Shown here: in pieces, positions 8,553-16,380 of the stretch
Layout: each line of letters opens with the position of its first letter
Numbering within the stretch: position 1 is the stretch's first letter
Source of the DNA: Candidatus Avisuccinivibrio pullicola
GTDB lineage: Bacteria > Pseudomonadota > Gammaproteobacteria > Enterobacterales > Succinivibrionaceae
Assembly (NCBI GenBank): GCA_018713485.1
Contig: DVOQ01000055.1
Location: forward strand, 1-45,737
Length of the DNA: 45,737 nt
Reading direction: 5' to 3'
Program-made: the position numbers and the translations under genes
Notes under the pieces: model-generated
The model's database searches: none
The model's input: only the letters and a program-made list of their open reading frames with translations
Told to the model about the DNA's origin: nothing

Positions 8553-9560
8553 TTAGCCCTGTCTGACGGGGCCTACCGACTTGCGCCTGACGACGCTGAC
8601 ATCAAAATTGGTCAGCTTATAGGGTTCCTCGTCGTGATTGTAAAGAGAGGTGGATAAGAGCACGGCCTCCTTGCCCATCTCGTCCACGGGATGGTGCACG
8701 GTGGTGAGCTTGGGAGTCAGGCACGAGGCAAGGAACAGATCGTCAAAGCCCGTCACGGAAATATCGTCCGGCACCCTGTAGCCGGCCTCGCCAAGCTCGG
8801 CCATAAAGCCTGCGGCCATGTAGTCGTTGTAGCAGGCCACGGCGGTAAAGGGCACCTTGCGGGCAAGGAGCTCACGGGCGGCCTCAGCACCGCCTTCCAT
8901 ATAGGGTTCGACGTTGATAAGAAGACGCGGATCGGGAGTGATCCCCGCTTCCTTTAAAGCCTTCACGTAGCCGGCGTGCCGGTCGAAGGCGTCATGAATG
9001 CGGTGATTGGATCCGACAAAGGCGATGTCGCGGTGGCCCTGGGAGAGCAGTTCCTTAACTACTAAATACTCGCCCTTTAAGTCGTCAATGCCCACGCAGC
9101 GCTCCTCAAAGCCCTTCAGGGTGCGGTTGATGAGCACCATGAAGGGTACGCGGCGCATATAGGCGGCAAGTTCCATCTCGGGAAGGGTCAGCGCGTGAAT
9201 GATAAGCCCGCGGCACTGATGCGATAACAGCGTATCAATGGCGCGTCTTTCGCGCTCCACGTCGTGAAAGGTCTGCAGCACGAGCAGGGTAAAGCCCTGC
9301 AGCTGCGCGGTGCGCTCACAGGAACGGATTAAAGCCCCGAAATAGGGATCGTAGAGATCGGGTACCGTGGCTCCGATAATTTCCGAGTCCTGATGGGCGA
9401 GGGCGCGGGCGTTGGCGTTAAGGCAGAAAGACAGCTCTTTCTGAGCCTCCAGCACGGCGCGGCGTGACTGCTCGCTCACCTTGGAGGAGCCGTTTAACAC
9501 TCGCGACACGGTCGCCACGGACACGTTGGCAAGCCGCGCCACGTCTCGGATGGTTGGCAT
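8553..9560 (-). CDS. galR: LacI/GalR-family transcriptional repressor, probable regulator of the gal operon
   Basis: The 335 residues begin MPTIRDVARLANVSVATVSR, the LacI-family helix-turn-helix, followed by VLNGSSKVSEQSR with the hinge helix near residues 50-58 (LNANARALA). The periplasmic-binding-like core starts at about residue 62 (IIGATVPDLYDPYFG) and runs to TGFDDLFLASCLTP and KLTTVHHP, which belong to the effector-binding face. It is divergent from galE-galT-galK, and two operator-like palindromes lie between them, so control of the gal operon is a strong inference. In E. coli galR is not adjacent to gal, so this linkage is a local feature. GalS or another sugar repressor is possible. 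Confidence 0.85.
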   Translation of the reverse strand: MPTIRDVARLANVSVATVSRVLNGSSKVSEQSRRAVLEAQKELSFCLNANARALAHQDSEIIGATVPDLYDPYFGALIRSCERTAQLQGFTLLVLQTFHDVERERRAIDTLLSHQCRGLIIHALTLPEMELAAYMRRVPFMVLINRTLKGFEERCVGIDDLKGEYLVVKELLSQGHRDIAFVGSNHRIHDAFDRHAGYVKALKEAGITPDPRLLINVEPYMEGGAEAARELLARKVPFTAVACYNDYMAAGFMAELGEAGYRVPDDISVTGFDDLFLASCLTPKLTTVHHPVDEMGKEAVLLSTSLYNHDEEPYKLTNFDVSVVRRKSVGPVRQG

Positions 9561-9620
9561 GGATCACACCTCTTGGCACCGTTTTACTTTAGACTGTTGA
9601 GCAACGCTGCGGTGCCGGTT

Positions 9621-9638
9621 TAGGAAAACGTTTACACT
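9621..9638. promoter_or_regulatory. Upstream gal-type operator (imperfect palindrome)
   Basis: GGAAAACGTTTACAC is centred on the CG at 9629-9630. It matches the LacI/GalR-family operator pattern (GTGTAAACG...TTTCC read on the minus strand). It lies about 60 bases before the repressor start and 136 bp from the second operator, centre to centre. Confidence 0.65.
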
Positions 9639-9731
9639 GTTTTATGTATCATAGTGCAAAAAACGCGGCCTTCTAAGACCTCCTTTGGCAAAATTTTTTT
9701 AAATCGGTGATCAAGTACACAAAATTAGGTG

Positions 9732-9759
9732 TTGCAAGACAGGGCGTCCGGCCTATAAT
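9732..9759 (+). promoter_or_regulatory. galETK promoter
   Basis: TTGCAA at 9732-9737 and a perfect TATAAT at 9754-9759 are separated by 16 bases. The downstream operator begins inside the -10 box, so bound repressor would block the RNA polymerase site directly. Confidence 0.75.
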
Positions 9760-9774
9760 GTAAACGTTTACATT
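9757..9774. promoter_or_regulatory. Promoter-proximal gal-type operator (perfect 18-bp palindrome)
   Basis: AATGTAAACGTTTACATT is a perfect palindrome centred on the CG at 9765-9766. It overlaps the galE -10 box and the expected transcription start. The centre AAACGTTT fits LacI/GalR-type operators. Confidence 0.8.
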
Positions 9775-9807
9775 GCGATGCCTTCAAGGTTTCTGGAGTT
9801 TTTGAAT

Positions 9808-10827
9808 ATGGCAACAATCCTCGTTACCGGCGGTGCCGGCTATATCGGTTCACACACCGTCATCGAGTTAGTCAAAGCGGGCTATGATCCCATCATTTTT
9901 GACAATTTCAGTAACTCAAAGCCGGCCGTGCTGGCCCGCATCAACAAGATCTGCGGTAAGAACATTCCCTTCTACTGCGGCGACATCCGCGTGCGTGAGC
10001 AGTTGGAGAACGTGTTCAACGAGAACCACATTGATGGCGTGATTCACTTCGCCGGCCTCAAGGCCGTGGGTGAGTCGGTGAAAAAGCCCCTTGAGTACTA
10101 CGACAATAACGTCAACGGCTCCCGCACCCTGCTCATGGTGATGCGCGACAAGGGCTGCAAAAACTTCATTTTCTCCTCCTCCGCCACCGTTTACGGCGAG
10201 CCGGATGCCGTGCCCTTAACCGAGGCCTCCCCCGTCAAGCGCGCCAACTGCCCTTACGGCCAGACCAAGATTGACGTGGAGTACATGAGCGAGGAGCTGC
10301 AGAAGGCCTGCCCCGATTTCTCCATCACCTTACTGCGTTACTTCAACCCCGTGGGCGCTCACGAGTCCGGCCTTATCGGCGAGGATCCCAAGGGCATTCC
10401 CAACAACCTCATGCCGTATTTAACCCAGGTCGCCGTGGGCAAGCTGCCGTTCCTCAATATCTTCGGTAACGACTACCCCACTCCCGACGGTACCTGCGTG
10501 CGCGACTACATCCACGTTGTGGACCTGGCATTAGGTCACGTCGCCGCCTTAAACAAGCTCTTAAATGTGCCCGGTGTTCACATCTACAACTTAGGTACCG
10601 GTATCGGCTACAGCGTCCTTGACATGGTCAAGGCCTTCTCGAAGGCCATCGGCTACGAGCTGCCCCACAAGTTCGCTGCCCGCCGCCCGGGTGACGTGGT
10701 GCAGTGCTACGCCGATCCTTCCAGGGCTGAAAAGGAATTAGGCTGGAAGGCCACCCGCACTCTCGATGACATGACCCGTGATTCCTATCACTGGCAGAAG
10801 AACAACCCCAACGGTTACGTTGACTAG
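9808..10827 (+). CDS. galE: UDP-glucose 4-epimerase
   Basis: Interconverts UDP-galactose and UDP-glucose in the Leloir pathway. The 339 residues match the ~338 of E. coli GalE. MATILVTGGAGYIGSHT holds the NAD-binding GxxGxxG motif (residues 8-14), SSSATVYG (123-130) supplies the catalytic serine region, and Y150-x3-K154 (YGQTK) is the short-chain dehydrogenase pair. I chose the ATG at 9808, since the product then starts right at the NAD motif and GGAG lies upstream. The frame also opens at 9778, which would give 10 extra residues on a leader of only about 12 bases. It is the first gene of galE-galT-galK. Confidence 0.95.
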   Translation: MATILVTGGAGYIGSHTVIELVKAGYDPIIFDNFSNSKPAVLARINKICGKNIPFYCGDIRVREQLENVFNENHIDGVIHFAGLKAVGESVKKPLEYYDNNVNGSRTLLMVMRDKGCKNFIFSSSATVYGEPDAVPLTEASPVKRANCPYGQTKIDVEYMSEELQKACPDFSITLLRYFNPVGAHESGLIGEDPKGIPNNLMPYLTQVAVGKLPFLNIFGNDYPTPDGTCVRDYIHVVDLALGHVAALNKLLNVPGVHIYNLGTGIGYSVLDMVKAFSKAIGYELPHKFAARRPGDVVQCYADPSRAEKELGWKATRTLDDMTRDSYHWQKNNPNGYVD

Positions 10828-10843
10828 TTAATGGAGGTTTATC

Positions 10844-11887
10844 ATGAGCGAGTTTGACGTTACTTCCCATCCGCACCGCCGCTATAACGCCTTAACCGGC
10901 GAGTGGATCCTCGTTTCCCCGCACCGCGCCAAGCGTCCGTGGAACGGCCAGGTCGAGAAGCTTCCCGACGAGAATAAGCCTTCTTACGATCCCAAGTGCT
11001 ATCTGTGCCCCGGCAACACCCGCGTCTCCGGAGACGTGAACCCGAAGTACGAGAGCAACTACGTCTTCACTAACGATTTCGCCGCCTTAATGCCCGACAC
11101 TCCCATGGACGGCCCTGAGAACGACGATCTCTTCCGCATTGAGCCCGCCCGCGGCACCGCCCGCGTCATCTGCTTCAGCGCCGATCACTCCAAGACCCTG
11201 CCGGTGATGTCCCCCGCCGACATCAAGAAGGTGGTGGACTTATGGGCCTCGCAGTTAACCGAGCTCTCTCAGACCTACAAGTGGGTTCAGCTCTTTGAGA
11301 ACAAGGGCGCGGTCATGGGATGCTCCAACCCCCATCCCCACGGGCAGATCTGGGCCTGCTCCTTCCTCCCCGAGGAAATCGTCAAGGAACTGCGCGCGCA
11401 GAAGGAATACTTCGCAAAGCACGGCACCCCGCTGCTTTTAGACTATGTCAACGCCGAGTTAAAGAAGGGCGAGCGCATTGTCTGTGAGACCGAGCACTTC
11501 GTGGCCCTGGTTCCTTACTGGGCGTTCTGGCCCTTTGAGACCATGATCCTCCCCAGGTTCGCCGTGAAGTCCATCAACGAGCTTACCGAGGAGCAGCGTC
11601 AGGATCTGGCTCTGTGCATCAAGAAGCTGACCACCCGCTACGACAATCTCTTCGAGTGCTCCTTCCCGTACTCCATGGGCTGGCACAACGCCCCCGCCGA
11701 TGGCGACGAGCACCCCGAGTGGCAGCTGCACGCTCACTACTATCCGCCGCTTTTACGCTCCGCCACCGTCAAGAAGTTCGTGGCTGGTTTCGAGTTATTA
11801 GCCGAGAAGCAGCGTGATCTCACCGCCGAGCAGGCCGCTCAGAGACTGCGTGATCTCTCCGAGGTTCACTACACCGAGAAGAAGTAA
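10844..11887 (+). CDS. galT: Galactose-1-phosphate uridylyltransferase
   Basis: Transfers UMP between UDP-glucose and galactose 1-phosphate. The 347 residues are the same length class as E. coli GalT (348). The active-site H-P-H is in [10 protein letters not shown] at about residues 162-171, the metal-binding CYLCPGN lies near residue 53, and [17 protein letters not shown] near 286-302 supplies the C-terminal His motifs. It starts 16 bases after galE with GGAGG ahead of the ATG. Codon choice is strongly biased (GCC, CGC, AAG, TTA), like galE and galK, which suggests high expression. Confidence 0.96.
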   Translation: MSEFDVTSHPHRRYNALTGEWILVSPHRAKRPWNGQVEKLPDENKPSYDPKCYLCPGNTRVSGDVNPKYESNYVFTNDFAALMPDTPMDGPENDDLFRIEPARGTARVICFSADHSKTLPVMSPADIKKVVDLWASQLTELSQTYKWVQLFENKGAVMGCSNPHPHGQIWACSFLPEEIVKELRAQKEYFAKHGTPLLLDYVNAELKKGERIVCETEHFVALVPYWAFWPFETMILPRFAVKSINELTEEQRQDLALCIKKLTTRYDNLFECSFPYSMGWHNAPADGDEHPEWQLHAHYYPPLLRSATVKKFVAGFELLAEKQRDLTAEQAAQRLRDLSEVHYTEKK

Positions 11888-11910
11888 GGTTTGAAAAAAA
11901 GGAAGTGAAA

Positions 11911-13065
11911 ATGACCGATGTTCGTGTGAAGGCCGAGCAGGCCTTTAAGGCCCACTTTGGTGCCAACCCCGAGTTCCTCTCTTACGCCCCTGGCCGCGTC
12001 AACCTCATCGGTGAGCACACCGATTACAACGACGGCTTCGTGATGCCCTGCGCCATCGGCTTTGGCACTGCCATCGCCGCCCGCAAGAACGGCACCGACA
12101 CCATGCGCGTGCTCGCCGTGGACATCGACGGGGATACTGATTCCTTTAAGGTGACCTCCGACATGGACCGTCATCCCGACAAGACCTGGTCGAACTACCT
12201 GCGCGGCGTGACCAAGCTCATCTGCGACAAGGGCTACAAGTTCGAGGGCCTTGATCTCGCCATCTGCGGTGACGTGCCCTTAGGTGCCGGCCTGTCTTCT
12301 TCCGCATCCTTAGAGGTTTCATTTGGCAACCTCGTTTCTCAGGCTTTCGGTCTTAACATCGATCTCCAGGACATCGCCCTCATCGGTCAGGCCGCCGAGG
12401 CCTTTATCGGCTGCAAGTGCGGCATCATGGATCAGACCATTTCCGCCTGCGGTAAGGACGGCTGCGCCTTACGTCTTGACTGCCGCTCCTTAGAGAAGGT
12501 CCACGTCAAGGTCCCGGCCGGTCTTGAGGTCCTCATCGTCAATTCCAACGTTAAACACGCCCTGGTCGGCGGCGAGTATAACGAGCGCCGCGAGCAGTGC
12601 GAGAACGCCGCGAAGATCCTGGGCGTCAAGGCCCTGCGCGATGCCACCATGGATATGCTCAACGCCAAGAAGGATGCCATGGATGACGTCACTTACCGCC
12701 GTGCCCGTCACGTCATCACCGAGGATGATCGCGTCCTGGCCGCCGTTTCCGCCTTCGAGAAGGGCGATTTAGATGAGTTAGCCAAGCTCATGTACGCCTC
12801 TCACTGCTCCATGCGCGATGACTTCGAGATCACCATCCCCGAGATCGACGGCTTAGTCGAGATCATCCGCGAGGCCACGGACGGCAAGGGTGCCGTGCGT
12901 ATGACCGGCGGCGGTTTCGGAGGTTCCGTCGTAGCCGTGCTCCCGCCCTCTGACGTCGAGAAGGTCAAGGCTGCCATTGACGCTAAGTACGAGAAGATCG
13001 CCGGCCGCAAGGCCACCATCATCGAGACCAAGGCCTGCGATGGTGCCGTCTTCACCACTCTCTAA
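11911..13065 (+). CDS. galK: Galactokinase
   Basis: Phosphorylates galactose at C1 with ATP. The 384 residues match E. coli GalK (382). The galactokinase signature GRVNLIGEHTDYNDGF is near residues 28-43, the GHMP ATP-binding loop PLGAGLSSSASLEVS near 124-138, and GGGFGGSVVA near 332-341. The ATG at 11911 has AAGGAAG 7 bases upstream. An in-frame GTG at 11905 is possible but lies too close to that site. It is the last gene of the operon, with a terminator after it; no galM is present in the window. Confidence 0.96.
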   Translation: MTDVRVKAEQAFKAHFGANPEFLSYAPGRVNLIGEHTDYNDGFVMPCAIGFGTAIAARKNGTDTMRVLAVDIDGDTDSFKVTSDMDRHPDKTWSNYLRGVTKLICDKGYKFEGLDLAICGDVPLGAGLSSSASLEVSFGNLVSQAFGLNIDLQDIALIGQAAEAFIGCKCGIMDQTISACGKDGCALRLDCRSLEKVHVKVPAGLEVLIVNSNVKHALVGGEYNERREQCENAAKILGVKALRDATMDMLNAKKDAMDDVTYRRARHVITEDDRVLAAVSAFEKGDLDELAKLMYASHCSMRDDFEITIPEIDGLVEIIREATDGKGAVRMTGGGFGGSVVAVLPPSDVEKVKAAIDAKYEKIAGRKATIIETKACDGAVFTTL

Positions 13066-13104
13066 TCAATTAGTCCTCATCAACTGAATTACACAGTGCT
13101 TTAG

Positions 13105-13131
13105 ATCCTCTGCCTCGGCAGGGGATTTTTT
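13105..13131 (+). terminator. Intrinsic terminator after galK
   Basis: An 8-bp stem (ATCCTCTG/CAGGGGAT, one G-T pair) with a 6-base loop at 13113-13118 is followed by a run of six T. It ends the galETK transcript. Confidence 0.85.
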
Positions 13132-13212
13132 GTGGTTCGCGGTACCTCAGAACAACGATAGCTTCCAGGGGCTCCTCGTGTATGAGCGGATAGCTAAGGG
13201 AGTTTTAACGAA

Positions 13213-13302
13213 AAGTTTTTGCTCCGAAGAGCAAAAACTTTAAATTGTCCTAAGTTTTTGCACTGAAATGCAAAAACTTGATAATTTTTTAAGTTTTTGC
13301 TA
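13213..13302. repeat. 39-bp-period array of palindromes ahead of the DUF4143 ATPase
   Basis: AAGTTTTTGC occurs at 13213, 13252 and 13291, exactly 39 bp apart. The first two copies are followed, after an 8-base spacer of different sequence, by the reverse complement GCAAAAACTT (13231-13240 and 13270-13279), giving two 28-bp palindromes separated by 11 bases. The third copy keeps the left arm and the 8-base spacer, then only GC. No similar unit lies 39 bp upstream, so the array has 2.5 units and ends about 26 bases before the ATPase start. A promoter fits inside unit 2 (TTTGCA at 13257-13262, GATAAT at 13280-13285, 17-base spacer) and a weaker copy inside unit 1. Operator function, or a repeated RNA hairpin, is inference. 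Confidence 0.85.
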
Positions 13303-13328
13303 CGTTTAGCCTGTAATAAGGAGGGGCT

Positions 13329-14648
13329 ATGATCACAGCGCATGAACTTAAAAACCGCGATCACTACCTTAGAAAGCTCATTGGTTTTAAGGACACGGAG
13401 CCAGTAAAGGTCATAACCGGTATTCGCCGTTGTGGGAAGTCCAGTCTGCTACGGCTGATGATGCGATACCTACGGGATAACGGTGTCTCCGACGAACAGA
13501 TCGTCGAGATGAACTTTGAGTCTTACGCTTTTTTACATATGAGCGCGGATGACGTGTATCAATATGTAAAGGAACAGATTATTCCCGGTAAACGGATGTA
13601 CCTCTTTTTTGATGAGATACAGAGGATCCCTGCATGGGAGAGCGCGATAAATGCTTTGCGCGTGGATGTGGACTGTGACATTTACGTGACCGGGTCTAAT
13701 GCTTATCTGCTGTCCTCAGAATATGCAACCTACCTGGCGGGCCGGTACGTGGAGATAAAGATGTTGCCTTTATCTTTTAGAGAATTTATTTTATTCCACG
13801 GTTTTGAGTTGCGTGAGCGTTCTAACGTCTGGGGAGGGATACAGCGTCGGGTGTTTGATAAACAGGGTGAGTCCTATGAGCCAAGGGAGATTTTTGACGC
13901 GTATATGCGTTTTGGAGGAATGCCCAGCATTGCGGATGCCGGGATGGAGCCTGAGAAAGCCCTGCCTCTTTTAGAGGGGATATACTCTACGGTGGTGCTT
14001 AGGGATATCCTGCAAAGGGAAAAACTGCGCGGACAGAAACAGATCGCGGATGCTGAATTACTCTGCAAAATCGTGCTGTTTTTAGCTGACAATATCGGCA
14101 ACAATGTTTCTGCCTCTTCCATGAGCAATACGCTTCTGCATGAAGGACTGCTTGAAAGCGGTAAGGGCAGGGGAAAGCCCAGCTCCCACACGGTTCAGGC
14201 GTACATTAGATCACTGCTTGAGAGTTACTTCTTTTATGAGGTGAAACGCTTTGATATCAAGGGCAGGGACTACCTGCGTACCCTTGGTAAATACTATATT
14301 GTCGATATAGGCCTGCGCAATTACCTCTTGGGCTTTAGGGACAGGGACAGAGGCCATGTCCTTGAGAATGTGGTTTACTTTGAACTGCTGCGCAGGGGCT
14401 ATGACGTGGCTATAGGTAAGATCGACAATCAGGAAATTGATTTTATTGCAACCACATCCACTGACAAAGTCTATATCCAGGTGACAGAGTCTATGCAGGA
14501 TGAGAACGTGCGCGTCAGGGAGCTCGCTCCTCTTAGGAAGACCCGTGACAATTATGAGAAGGTGGTGTTGTCGCTTACGCCCGGCATTGATGATGTTTAC
14601 GATGGGATAAAGTCGTTAAACCTCATTGACTGGCTGCTTAATGACTGA
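13329..14648 (+). CDS. AAA+ ATPase with DUF4143 / nuclease-like C-terminal domain
   Basis: A 439-residue member of the widespread orphan AAA_14-DUF4143 family, whose function is not established. Walker A is GIRRCGKSS (31-39), Walker B YLFFDEIQ (91-98), and the sensor region VTGSNAYLLSSEYATYLAGR is followed by LPLSFREF, all typical. The middle part matches DUF4143 (MRFGGMPSIA, TVVLRDILQR). The C-terminal ~90 residues have a PD-(D/E)XK-like pattern (LENVVYFELLRRGYDV, NQEIDFIA, VYIQVTESM) in which Q-V-T stands where E-x-K would be expected, so nuclease activity is doubtful. AAGGAGGGG precedes the ATG. The gene is alone, framed by the palindromic array and degraded sequence, and looks laterally acquired. 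Confidence 0.88.
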   Translation: MITAHELKNRDHYLRKLIGFKDTEPVKVITGIRRCGKSSLLRLMMRYLRDNGVSDEQIVEMNFESYAFLHMSADDVYQYVKEQIIPGKRMYLFFDEIQRIPAWESAINALRVDVDCDIYVTGSNAYLLSSEYATYLAGRYVEIKMLPLSFREFILFHGFELRERSNVWGGIQRRVFDKQGESYEPREIFDAYMRFGGMPSIADAGMEPEKALPLLEGIYSTVVLRDILQREKLRGQKQIADAELLCKIVLFLADNIGNNVSASSMSNTLLHEGLLESGKGRGKPSSHTVQAYIRSLLESYFFYEVKRFDIKGRDYLRTLGKYYIVDIGLRNYLLGFRDRDRGHVLENVVYFELLRRGYDVAIGKIDNQEIDFIATTSTDKVYIQVTESMQDENVRVRELAPLRKTRDNYEKVVLSLTPGIDDVYDGIKSLNLIDWLLND

Positions 14649-14700
14649 GGTTTCTGCACCATGGAAAATGGGTGCCGGAGAGTGACGTAGACTTATACCT

Positions 14701-15224
14701 ATGCCAGCAAAAGCTTTATTCCCGTTATGTATAAGTGGACATAACGCGGAGTTCTTCTACACGAAAATCATGGAGATTAAGGCTGAGGTACAGAAGAGGC
14801 TTGATGCCCTTCCATGATAATCAGAAGAGCGATGAGGGAAAGCTGCTTACGTCACTGAGATCGTGGCTTGCCAATAAGTCGCTTCTGGAAATCCTTACGG
14901 GGTATGACTGTATGGACGTAATATGTTTTACCGATCGCAATACAGGGCGCTACGATAAGCTCGTGAAAAAGATCTCCGCCGAGACTCTGCGCTGTGATGA
15001 TCTGTTACTGAGCCTGCAGGGCATGAAGCCAGGCGAAACTGCCGCGCTAAGTTAATATGCGTATTTAATGAAAATATCAGGGCACCTCAGCGGGAAATAA
15101 ATATCGAACTTTCAGGGTGGATGAGCTCTTAAAGCATTATCTGAAGCTCGTTCAGAGTGGGGCAATAGCGCCGGCTAAGCAACAGAGCCGCCGTAAAGTA
15201 AAAGTGGTACGCAGTGCCGCATAG
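14701..15224 (+). pseudogene. Degraded coding remains, possibly a transposase
   Basis: Three short coding-like stretches in different frames follow each other with no intact gene. 14701-14817 encodes ALFPLCISGHNAEFFYTKI and on to a TGA. 14814-15055 encodes KLLTSLRSWLANKSLLEIL and DVICFTDRNTGRYDKLVKK. About 15072-15224 encodes KYRTFRVDELLKHYLKL and a basic tail ending VKVVRSAA. The basic C-terminus and the neighbourhood of accessory genes suggest a transposase broken by frameshifts, but I cannot name the family with confidence. The 628 bases between the ATPase and the DUF362 gene hold nothing else I can support. Confidence 0.4.
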
Positions 15225-15276
15225 GTAGCTAAGAAATGCAGTCCCGGGAGTTCCCTCCCGGGACTATAAAGAGAAC

Positions 15277-16143
15277 TTAGATTTCCTTTAACTCATATTC
15301 GCGCGAGCCGTAACCCATCTCGGCGGCGTGCTCAAGGATGATAAGGCCCTGACGGCTCTCGACACGCTCCACGAAGTGAGCGCGGCCTTGGTCCTTGCTC
15401 GCGTAAATCTTGTCGATGCAGGCCTGATCGATGGCCACGGGATCTAACGAGGCTAAAATGCCGATATCCTGCATGCAGGGATCCTCGGCCACGGCGCAGC
15501 AGTCGCAGTCTACGGAGAGATTCTTCATCGCTGATATAAAGGCGCAGCGGCCTTTAAACATGTCCACCACCGTGGAGGCGGCCTCCGCCATGCACTTAAT
15601 GAAGCCCACGTGATCGGCCTCAAAGAAACCCACGGACGGATCGCCCGCGCCATGAATGCGGCGCTTGCCCTCCGAAGAGGCACAGCCGATGGAGAGCTGC
15701 TTTAAGGCGCCGACAAAGCCGCCCATGGGATGGCCCTTAAAGTGCGAGAGCACGAGGAGGCTGTCGTAATTCTTCAGGTTTTTGCCCACGAGGTTTTCCT
15801 TTAAGAGCGACTCACCTTTGACGGGCAGGACTAAATCAGGTCCCTCGGCGTCCATGAGATCGGTCGGGTACAGGGTGGACCAGCCGTGCTCGGCTAAAAG
15901 CTTTAAGTGCTTGACCGTGGTGTCGCGCGCACCGTCATAGGCGGTATTGCATTCCACGACCGTGCCGTGCACCTTTTCAATGATGGGGCGGAAGAAATCG
16001 GGCTTTAAGAAGTTCTGATTGCCCTTTTCTCCGGAGTGCAGCTTGACGGCGACTTTGCCCTGAAGCTCAATGTTGAGGGCGTCGTAAAGACGCACTAAGG
16101 CCGCGGCGCTTAAGTCGCGGGTAAAGAAAACAGTACTTGCCAT
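15277..16143 (-). CDS. DUF362-domain protein
   Basis: The 288 residues, starting MASTVFFTRDLSAAALVRL, belong to the DUF362 family, often linked to Fe-S proteins. Family features are KVAVKLHSGEKGNQNFLKP, SHFKGHPMGGFVGALKQLS, the cysteine cluster VDCDCCAVAEDPC, and ILASLDPVAIDQACIDKI. The C-x-C-C-x6-C cluster could bind a metal or Fe-S centre; no separate ferredoxin domain is seen. I chose the start at 16143 because TTAGGAG lies upstream. The frame is open further, to 16299, but the extra residues are unlike the family and cross the likely promoter. Function unknown. Confidence 0.82.
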   Translation of the reverse strand: MASTVFFTRDLSAAALVRLYDALNIELQGKVAVKLHSGEKGNQNFLKPDFFRPIIEKVHGTVVECNTAYDGARDTTVKHLKLLAEHGWSTLYPTDLMDAEGPDLVLPVKGESLLKENLVGKNLKNYDSLLVLSHFKGHPMGGFVGALKQLSIGCASSEGKRRIHGAGDPSVGFFEADHVGFIKCMAEAASTVVDMFKGRCAFISAMKNLSVDCDCCAVAEDPCMQDIGILASLDPVAIDQACIDKIYASKDQGRAHFVERVESRQGLIILEHAAEMGYGSREYELKEI

Positions 16144-16171
16144 GATTAGACTCCTAAGGATTGCTTTTTGT

Positions 16172-16177
16172 ATTGTA
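16172..16177 (-). promoter_or_regulatory. Putative -10 box (TACAAT) of the DUF362 gene
   Basis: TACAAT on the minus strand lies 29-34 bases before the chosen start. Its place supports the shorter start, since a longer protein would run across it. No clear -35 box. Confidence 0.4.
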
Positions 16178-16380
16178 GAGAAAAGCGGCCGGTGGCGACT
16201 GTGACTTTGAGGTATTTTTCTGCCTTTTTGTGCCGTAAAAAAGTTCATTAAGTGCCTGTACAGGCTGCAGAAGAGGAGTGAAATGTATATACTGTGCAAA
16301 GTTTATGGCGCATAAGCGATACTGGTTAAAGTGCCTTTAGATTGGCATTTACATGAAAAGCTCTGTAGGGATAGCCTGTT

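Noticed and set aside
9778..9807. Ten-residue N-terminal extension of GalE
   Set aside because: It would start about 12 bases after the expected transcription start, and the family N-terminus begins at the ATG at 9808.
13213..13302. CRISPR-like array (regular 39-bp period, palindromic units)
   Set aside because: Only 2.5 units; the variable parts are an 8-base loop and an 11-base spacer, too short for CRISPR spacers, and there are no cas genes.
16144..16299. 52-residue N-terminal extension of the DUF362 protein
   Set aside because: The residues are unlike the family, a good Shine-Dalgarno site precedes the ATG at 16143, and a putative promoter lies within the extension.
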